Shown in pieces: positions 59,094-64,000 of a stretch of 64,000 nt of DNA. The translations under genes and the position numbers were made by a program. This DNA comes from Guptibacillus hwajinpoensis. GTDB taxonomy: Bacteria > Bacillota > Bacilli > Bacillales > Guptibacillaceae. The notes beneath the pieces are model-generated. The model was not told the origin of the DNA and ran no database searches. It was given only the letters and a program-made list of their open reading frames with translations. Where the stretch lies: positions 142,135-206,134 of the forward strand of contig NZ_JAIVKU010000003.1 in assembly GCF_020524165.1 (NCBI RefSeq), given 5' to 3'. Position 1 is the first letter of the stretch; each line of letters begins with the position of its first letter.

Positions 59094-59300
59094 ATGAAGC
59101 GCATAGCTCATTGAGTTTTATTAAATAGAAGGTACCGAGGGAAGCGTATCTCAATCAGAACCATGTATTACATGACAGGCATTTTAATTCTGACACTGGG
59201 TATTGCTTTAACAATTCAGTCAAAGTTAGGTATTTCTCCTTTTGACGCACTTCTTGTTATATTGGAGGGTTCGATATTCCTGATGGTTATTGAATTTTGA
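59094..59300 (+). pseudogene. Truncated YczE/YitT-like membrane protein gene
   Basis: A good ribosome site (AAGGGGTGG) and ATG start a frame MKRIAH, stop (TGA at 59112-59114, probably once TGG), then RYRGKRISIRTMYYMTGILI, LTLGIALTIQSKLGISPFDA before another stop at 59300. This is the N-terminal segment of YczE/YyaS-type membrane proteins (about 200 residues). The remaining two thirds are gone. It is a decayed gene filling the otherwise empty stretch 58877-59347, in which I see nothing else. Confidence 0.7.
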
Positions 59301-59347
59301 TTTCATTGGCTTCCTTTTTATGAAATTTGGCTAAGACATTTCTTGAA

Positions 59348-60208
59348 TCACCTATTTTTTAAAGTTGCGTTTAATAATGTTGCAAGGTCCTCAGGTGCTT
59401 CCCCTGTAATTGTTTCGATATCTTTGGTCGTCTCACCCATTAAATGAAGACTAGCCGCAGTATATAAAGAGGTAAGAACGGGACCAAATCCTTTGGGCTC
59501 ATCATACGTGTTAGCAAATTCCTGGACACTCATTGGTTGATATTGAATCGTTTCCCCACTGATTTCACTTAAAAGGGAAGCTAGCTCTTCCATGGAATAA
59601 GCTTTGTCACCTGTTAACGTGTATTTTCCCCCATATAAACTTTGACGAACTGCAATTTGGGCAACCGCTCTAGCAATATCATATCTTGATACAAAGTTGA
59701 TGCTGCCATTCTCCACTGGATAAGGTAATCTCTTGCGTTCGATTAATTCTGGTAAAAAAGGTGGTAAAGGATCCGCATACATCGCATTTCGGATGAGTGT
59801 ATAATCTAAATTGCTTGAAGCCAATCTACGAGGTACATAGCAGAAGAATGGACTCATCTTAAACGGACTATTTTCATGATCAGCCATGAAACCCACAAAT
59901 ATAAATTGCTTAACCTTTGCTTTCTCAGCAGCATTGATGGCTTTTTCAAATTCAGTAATTCTAATATCACTCGGAAAAGTAAAACTGGGAATATAAATTA
60001 AGACATCTGTTCCAGTAAAAGCCTCAACCATTTCTTCCTCTATCGTATAATCGGCTTTGTGAATTTGCACATCATCACCAAAGAGTTGCTTCGCTTTCTC
60101 AGGATTACGTACAGTTATGATAGCTTCATTCTTAGAAACTAGTTTCATTAGCTCTTTCGTAATATGCGCTCCTAGCATACCTGTAGCTGCTGTTACATTG
60201 TATTTCAT
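59348..60208 (-). CDS. NmrA/quinone-oxidoreductase-2-like NAD(P)-binding SDR
   Basis: 286 residues: NVTAATGMLGAHITKELMKL (GxxGxxG variant), TVRNPEKAKQLFGDDVQIHK, FIFVGFMADHENSPFKMSPF, IRNAMYADPLPPFLPELIER. It is an atypical SDR of the NmrA/QorB group, probably NADPH-dependent. ATG 60208 follows GGAGGGA; an in-frame ATG at 60223 lies upstream without a site. It is the second gene behind the dehydrogenase at 60300 and near the divergent HxlR regulator, a common pairing in electrophile or quinone response. Confidence 0.88.
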   Translation of the reverse strand: MKYNVTAATGMLGAHITKELMKLVSKNEAIITVRNPEKAKQLFGDDVQIHKADYTIEEEMVEAFTGTDVLIYIPSFTFPSDIRITEFEKAINAAEKAKVKQFIFVGFMADHENSPFKMSPFFCYVPRRLASSNLDYTLIRNAMYADPLPPFLPELIERKRLPYPVENGSINFVSRYDIARAVAQIAVRQSLYGGKYTLTGDKAYSMEELASLLSEISGETIQYQPMSVQEFANTYDEPKGFGPVLTSLYTAASLHLMGETTKDIETITGEAPEDLATLLNATLKNR

Positions 60209-60299
60209 AATCGTTCCCTCCAATTAGTCGTGTTCCTAAGTATCAAATTTAATAATAAGCCCTCTCCAAATTTTTGAAGGAGAGGACTTAAACTAGAAA

Positions 60300-61328
60300 T
60301 TAATCTTCAAAATTTTCAACGACGATTTTTCCGATAGAAGAGCCTGATTCAAGTAAGTGATGTGCCTGTTTCAAGTTTTCGGCATTAATTGGTGAAAGGC
60401 GTTTGTTTAAAGTGGTTTGAAGTTCACCTTGATCGATGAGCTTACCAATTTCGTTCAAGAGGTTATGCTGCTCAATCATATCTTCTGTTTGATACATAGA
60501 GCGAGTAAACATAAGCTCCCATACAAAAGTTGCGCTTTTACTTTGCAGGCGAGTGAGGTCAATTGGCTCATTTGTTTCCACAATGGAACAAATTTTTCCT
60601 TGAGGAGCAACAGATTCAGCCATGTTATTCCAATGTTTCTCTGTGGCGTTCAGACAGAAAATATATTCTACAGAATCAATACCTAACTTTTTCAGTTGAG
60701 GTGTGAACGCTTCATAGTGGGTAATCGTATAATCCGCTCCTAAGTTCATGACCCATTCTTGGGTTTCAGGGCGTGAAGCTGTTCCGACGACCGTTAGTCC
60801 GCTTCGTTTAGCTAACTGTGTAGCAATGGAACCTACTCCGCCAGCGGCACCGATAATTAAAATGACTTCGTCTTTATTATGATTTGGGTCGGAACTAATA
60901 TTCAAGCGATCAAATAATGCTTCATAAGCAGTAATGGATGTAAGTGGGAGAGCTGCAGCCTGGGCGAATGATAACGATTTTGGCTTACTTCCTACAATGC
61001 GTTCATCAATCAAATGAAACTCACTGTTTCCACCTTGTCTTGTGATATCCCCAGCATAATATACTTCATCACCCGGTTTAAACAACGTTGTTTCGGGTCC
61101 TACTTCTTCAACAACACCTGCAACATCCCATCCGAGTATTTTGGGCTCTTGTTCTGGCTCACCATTACCACGTACTTTGTAATCAACTGGGTTCACTCCA
61201 ACAGCCTCGACACGCACCAATAGATCTCGACCAGATGGTGTTGGCTTTTCAACTTCTAGGTCCAATAAACTTTCTTGCTGGTTAACTGGTAAATGTTCAT
61301 AAAGACCAATTGCTTTCATTTTGCTCAC
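60300..61328 (-). CDS. Zinc-type MDR/quinone oxidoreductase-like alcohol dehydrogenase
   Basis: 342 residues of the medium-chain dehydrogenase superfamily: N-terminal barrel with VRVEAVGVNPVDYKVRGNG, ILGWDVAGVVEEVG, YAGDITRQGGNSEFHLIDER, then the NADP fold LIIGAAGGVGSIATQLAKRS. Zinc ligands are lacking, as in the ZADH1/quinone-reductase group. A GTG start with AAGGTG upstream. Its divergent neighbour is the HxlR regulator, which probably represses it and the SDR at 59348. Confidence 0.9.
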   Translation of the reverse strand: MSKMKAIGLYEHLPVNQQESLLDLEVEKPTPSGRDLLVRVEAVGVNPVDYKVRGNGEPEQEPKILGWDVAGVVEEVGPETTLFKPGDEVYYAGDITRQGGNSEFHLIDERIVGSKPKSLSFAQAAALPLTSITAYEALFDRLNISSDPNHNKDEVILIIGAAGGVGSIATQLAKRSGLTVVGTASRPETQEWVMNLGADYTITHYEAFTPQLKKLGIDSVEYIFCLNATEKHWNNMAESVAPQGKICSIVETNEPIDLTRLQSKSATFVWELMFTRSMYQTEDMIEQHNLLNEIGKLIDQGELQTTLNKRLSPINAENLKQAHHLLESGSSIGKIVVENFED

Positions 61329-61444
61329 AATGTATCACACCTTTATCTTTTTATTGAAGCTCCAGGTAAGAGTTTTTCGTTTATGAATAAATCCATCGTA
61401 ATATATTTTCTCGATAGAAAGAAGTACGCACATTTTTGTGGGGG

Positions 61445-61462
61445 AGTATCAATTTTGATACT
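61445..61462. promoter_or_regulatory. Palindromic operator candidate in HxlR/dehydrogenase intergenic region
   Basis: AGTATCAATTTTGATACT: 8-bp arms with a TT centre, similar in size and A/T content to HxlR-family operators (YodB, HypR). It lies between the divergent genes. Confidence 0.6.
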
Positions 61463-61592
61463 TAAGAGACAAGCATGAGTTATTTCTTCTGTAATCTACA
61501 TAAATTCCTCTAGAATATTCATGTGGTATCATATATAGTATAACCATCGATAAGGTAACAAAGGATATTTTTTATACTAAGGGGTGTGGAAA

Positions 61593-61970
61593 ATGAGTTC
61601 GGAAAGTAAAGGCACAGTGGTTGATAAACTCTTTTTAAATCGTTATTCCTGTCCTGTAGAAGGAACGGTCGATGTGATAGGTGGAAAATGGAAAAGTGTC
61701 ATTATTTATCATCTACTTGATGGTAAAAAGAGGTTTAATGAATTAAAAAAGTTAAACACTGGGATTACGCAGAGAATGTTAACGCTGCAGCTTAGAGAGC
61801 TAGAATCCGATGGGATTGTTAACAGAGAGGTTTATCCTGTCGTCCCTCCAAAAGTGGAATATTCTCTTACGGAGTTTGGTGAAACTCTTGAGCCGATTGT
61901 CGTTTTGATGCGTGATTGGGGAATGGAGAATTTAGAAAAAGTATTAAAATACCGACAAGATGATGAATAA
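61593..61970 (+). CDS. HxlR-family transcriptional regulator (second)
   Basis: 125 residues: [61 protein letters not shown] cysteine before the HTH ([14 protein letters not shown]) sits where thiol-sensing members (YodB, CatR, HypR) have their conserved N-terminal Cys, so quinone or aldehyde sensing through that thiol is likely. ATG 61593 follows AAGGGGTG. It is divergent from the two oxidoreductases at 59348-61328, its presumed targets. It is clearly related to but distinct from the HxlR protein at 2474. Confidence 0.92.
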   Translation: MSSESKGTVVDKLFLNRYSCPVEGTVDVIGGKWKSVIIYHLLDGKKRFNELKKLNTGITQRMLTLQLRELESDGIVNREVYPVVPPKVEYSLTEFGETLEPIVVLMRDWGMENLEKVLKYRQDDE

Positions 61971-62041
61971 TCATCATGGAAATAACAATGCCATATTAAG
62001 TTGCATTAGCGATATCTACTCATTTTCTCGAAAGTAATAAT

Positions 62042-62072
62042 CTGTGTATTTATACACGGATTATTTTTTTTC
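62042..62072 (+). terminator. Hairpin-terminator before manA module
   Basis: CTGTGTAT...ATACACGG hairpin followed by a T8 run. It is nearly the same as the hairpin at 49443. Confidence 0.75.
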
Positions 62073-62083
62073 TTGTTTATTAT

Positions 62084-62153
62084 TGTGAATACGCTAACTA
62101 AATGGCGTTATTTTACCCTTTACGATTTATGCTGTTATTGGAAGCGATTACTT
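62084..62153 (+). promoter_or_regulatory. Conserved control module before manA: box plus perfect cre
   Basis: TGTGAATACGCTAACT (62084-62099), extended by AAATGGCG, copies the box at 49485. TGGAAGCGATTACT (62140-62153) is a perfect cre and shares AAGCGATTACTT with 49543-49554. Box-to-cre distances are 55 and 56 bases in the two modules. Confidence 0.75.
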
Positions 62154-62177
62154 TAATCATTGTGAGGTGAAGAAACG

Positions 62178-63125
62178 TTGAAACAACCTATTTTCTTTAA
62201 TCCAATTTTTAAAGAAAGGGTATGGGGCGGAGAACAGTTAAGAGCTGAATTTGACTATGAAATTCCTTCTACGAATACAGGAGAGTGCTGGGCAATTTCT
62301 GCTCATGAAAATGGCTCATCTACCGTAAGTGAAGGCGAGTACAAAGGAAAAACATTAACACAGTTATGGGAAAGTGAAAAAGAACTATTTGGAAACGTAG
62401 AAGGAGAAAAATTTCCTTTACTCATAAAAATTTTAGATGCTAATGCTGATTTATCTGTGCAAGTTCATCCAGACGATGAGTATGGTGTAAAATATGAAAA
62501 CGGTGAACTTGGAAAAACAGAGTGCTGGTATATTATTGACTGTGATGAAGATGCTGAGATGATTTACGGACATAATGCGTCTTCAAAAGAGGAACTTAAC
62601 GCGATGATCCAAAATAATCAATGGGACGACCTACTCCGCAGAGTGAAAATTAAGCCAGGTGATTTTTACTATGTTGAGAGCGGTACGATTCATGCCCTTT
62701 GTAAAGGAACATTAGTATTAGAAACACAACAAAATTCTGATACAACATACCGTTTATACGATTATGATCGAAAAGATTCACAAGGAAATTTACGCGAACT
62801 TCATTTAAAGAAAGCTATTGATGTAACGAAAGTACCACATACAGACCATAATTGCTCAAGTAAGATAGAGCGCGTAGAAGGTGCTGAAGTCATCACATTC
62901 GTAGAGAACAACTTTTTCACTGTTCAAAAATGGTCAGTTGATGGCAAACTGAAACGAGAACAAACCAAGCCTTTTCAATTAGTAAGCGTAATTAGTGGTG
63001 AAGGAACACTGCAAGTCGATCATGAACTATATAAAATTAAAAAAGGAAATCATTTTCTCCTTCCATCGAAACTAGGGAGTTTTGAAGTGAAGGGAAATCT
63101 AGAGATGATTGCGTCATATTGCTAA
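62178..63125 (+). CDS. manA: Mannose-6-phosphate isomerase, class I
   Basis: 315 residues, the usual length of Bacillus ManA. Interconverts mannose-6-phosphate and fructose-6-phosphate. Zinc-site motifs: LDANADLSVQVHPDDEYGVK (Gln-x-His), KTECWYIIDC (Glu), and the ESGTIHALCKGTLVLETQQN block with its His; QNSDTTYRLYDYDR follows. TTG start 7 bases after GAGGTGA. Its promoter region copies that of the PTS-mannosidase operon, so it would process the mannose-6-phosphate made there. Confidence 0.94.
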   Translation: MKQPIFFNPIFKERVWGGEQLRAEFDYEIPSTNTGECWAISAHENGSSTVSEGEYKGKTLTQLWESEKELFGNVEGEKFPLLIKILDANADLSVQVHPDDEYGVKYENGELGKTECWYIIDCDEDAEMIYGHNASSKEELNAMIQNNQWDDLLRRVKIKPGDFYYVESGTIHALCKGTLVLETQQNSDTTYRLYDYDRKDSQGNLRELHLKKAIDVTKVPHTDHNCSSKIERVEGAEVITFVENNFFTVQKWSVDGKLKREQTKPFQLVSVISGEGTLQVDHELYKIKKGNHFLLPSKLGSFEVKGNLEMIASYC

Positions 63126-63149
63126 ATATTTAAGATGAGGAGTATGTAT

Positions 63150-63422
63150 ATGTTAGAAAAATCGTTCGAAATCATAGAAACTTCTGGAATTCATGCACGC
63201 CCAGCTACACAGTTGGTGAATAAGGCAGGACAATTTAACTCAGAAATCAAAATTCAAATCAATGAAAAAGCTGCAAATTTAAAATCCATTATGGGCGTGA
63301 TGTCGCTCGGTATTTTTCATGGAGCGGAAATTACAATTTCTGCTGAAGGTGATGATGAAGAAGAGGCGTTGATCGCTATGGAGGAAGTTATGAAAAGTGA
63401 GGGGCTAGGAAAAATAAGATAA
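63150..63422 (+). CDS. Accessory HPr phosphocarrier protein
   Basis: 90 residues, normal HPr length. H15 in SGIHARPATQLV is the site phosphorylated by enzyme I; S46 in LKSIMGVMSLG is the HPr-kinase site, so both controls are kept, unlike Crh, which lacks the His. ATG 63150 follows GAGGAG by 7 bases. It lies 24 bases after manA rather than before ptsI, so it is a second HPr dedicated to this sugar system, an inference that the genome can test. Confidence 0.9.
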   Translation: MLEKSFEIIETSGIHARPATQLVNKAGQFNSEIKIQINEKAANLKSIMGVMSLGIFHGAEITISAEGDDEEEALIAMEEVMKSEGLGKIR

Positions 63423-63428
63423 ACACTG

Positions 63429-63458
63429 AGAGACTGACTATTTAAAAAAGGTCAGTCT
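63429..63458 (+). terminator. Hairpin after HPr gene
   Basis: GAGACTGAC pairs with GTCAGTCTC over an A/T loop; the following sequence is only weakly T-rich. Confidence 0.6.
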
Positions 63459-63470
63459 CTAAATACAAAA

Positions 63471-63519
63471 TCTAGAAATATGGTCAACCAGATGAAATGG
63501 TTGATCGTATTTCTAGATG
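63471..63519. repeat. 49-bp near-perfect inverted repeat
   Basis: ATCTAGAAATA (63471-63481) faces TATTTCTAGAT (63509-63519); the inner GGTCAACCA (63483-63491) pairs with TGGTTGATC (63499-63507) with one G-U. No T-run. It may be a remnant of a small mobile element or an RNA hairpin. Confidence 0.6.
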
Positions 63520-63568
63520 GGAGTTTCTCAAGGTGAGAATCTTTTTCGGACAACATGTTAAGTCTAGT

Positions 63569-63927
<359 letters not shown>

Positions 63928-63963
63928 TAAAGTCTCAGATCACTTTTTGAAAGGTGGATGATG

Positions 63964-64000
63964 ATGTATATACCTGAACATTTTAATATAGATGATGATG
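63964..64000 (+). CDS. PaiB-like FMN-binding regulator, 5' end only
   Basis: Twelve codons remain: MYIPEHFNIDDD. The start MYIPxxF is characteristic of PaiB-type FMN-binding negative regulators in bacilli. AAAGGTGG lies 6 bases before ATG 63964 (two further ATGs directly upstream). The gene continues beyond the window. Confidence 0.6.
   Translation, partial: MYIPEHFNIDDD

Overview
The window is a low-GC chromosomal segment from a Firmicute of the family Bacillaceae. The evidence is the A/T-rich codon use, strong AGGAGG-type ribosome binding sites, frequent TTG/GTG starts, CcpA-type cre sites, and close relatives of Bacillus subtilis gene sets (the yrkD-yrkJ sulfur cluster, PurU, YuiD, a YjcZ-type peptide). 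A marine or salt-exposed habit is my inference from a mannosylglycerate pathway, mechanosensitive-channel and proline genes. No rRNA, tRNA, CRISPR array, prophage or intact insertion sequence was recognised.

Layout. 1-2.9 kb: 5' part of a CstA carbon-starvation transporter, a membrane acyltransferase and an HxlR regulator. 3.1-6.5 kb: a DM13 protein, a two-component system with almost no extracytoplasmic sensor, and a membrane-anchored MsrA-MsrB fusion, which look like a cell-surface redox-repair operon. 6.5-11.5 kb: a persulfide/sulfur-detoxification regulon (DUF202 protein, CstR, DsrE-like, two rhodaneses, TusA-rhodanese, rhodanese-metallo-beta-lactamase, TusA, TauE) with five similar operator sites. 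11.5-17.3 kb: CorC/HlyC protein, TVP38 protein, EthD protein, flavodoxin-like protein, tiny hydrophobic/glycine-tyrosine peptides, PurU and a DeoR regulator. 17.4-20.8 kb: four genes around an Rrf2 regulator, each preceded by an unusual shared dyad, ACTGTAAT-N7-(R/T)TTAC. 20.9-25.0 kb: multidrug-type ABC transporter, AGCS symporter and an SDR.

25.0-27.3 kb is the most intriguing locus. A strong promoter drives a 7-codon leader peptide, nested stems, a terminator and an exactly complementary anti-terminator segment, followed by a second terminator and a second small ORF that overlaps the start of a MutS2-like ATPase lacking the Smr nuclease domain. This is the architecture of ribosome-sensing attenuators found before antibiotic-resistance genes, placed here before a MutS2 relative.

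27.5-42.8 kb: YuiD-type protein, OYE flavin reductase, GGDEF protein, an SDR, a second AGCS symporter with a perfect cre site, a sortase fused to an FN3-like domain, a GntR(YtrA)-ABC operon, a DUF4349 lipoprotein, an MscS channel, and a secreted coiled-coil protein beside a second two-component system. 42.8-46.7 kb: class I ribonucleotide reductase under both a pair of NrdR boxes and a cobalamin riboswitch. 46.8-48.6 kb: a Cys/Gly/Pro-rich small protein and ProB.

48.7-55.3 kb: RpiR regulator, fructose-type PTS EIIABC, GH38 alpha-mannosidase and glycerate kinase, a coherent mannosylglycerate catabolic operon. Its upstream control module (hairpin, conserved box, perfect cre) recurs at 62.0-62.2 kb before manA and a second HPr, so the two loci appear to be one regulon separated by about 7 kb of unrelated genes (MerR/SDR, S58 peptidase, YebC-family protein, HxlR with two oxidoreductases, and a decayed YczE-like gene). 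The last 0.5 kb holds hairpins, a frameshifted ACT-domain pseudogene and the start of a PaiB-like gene.
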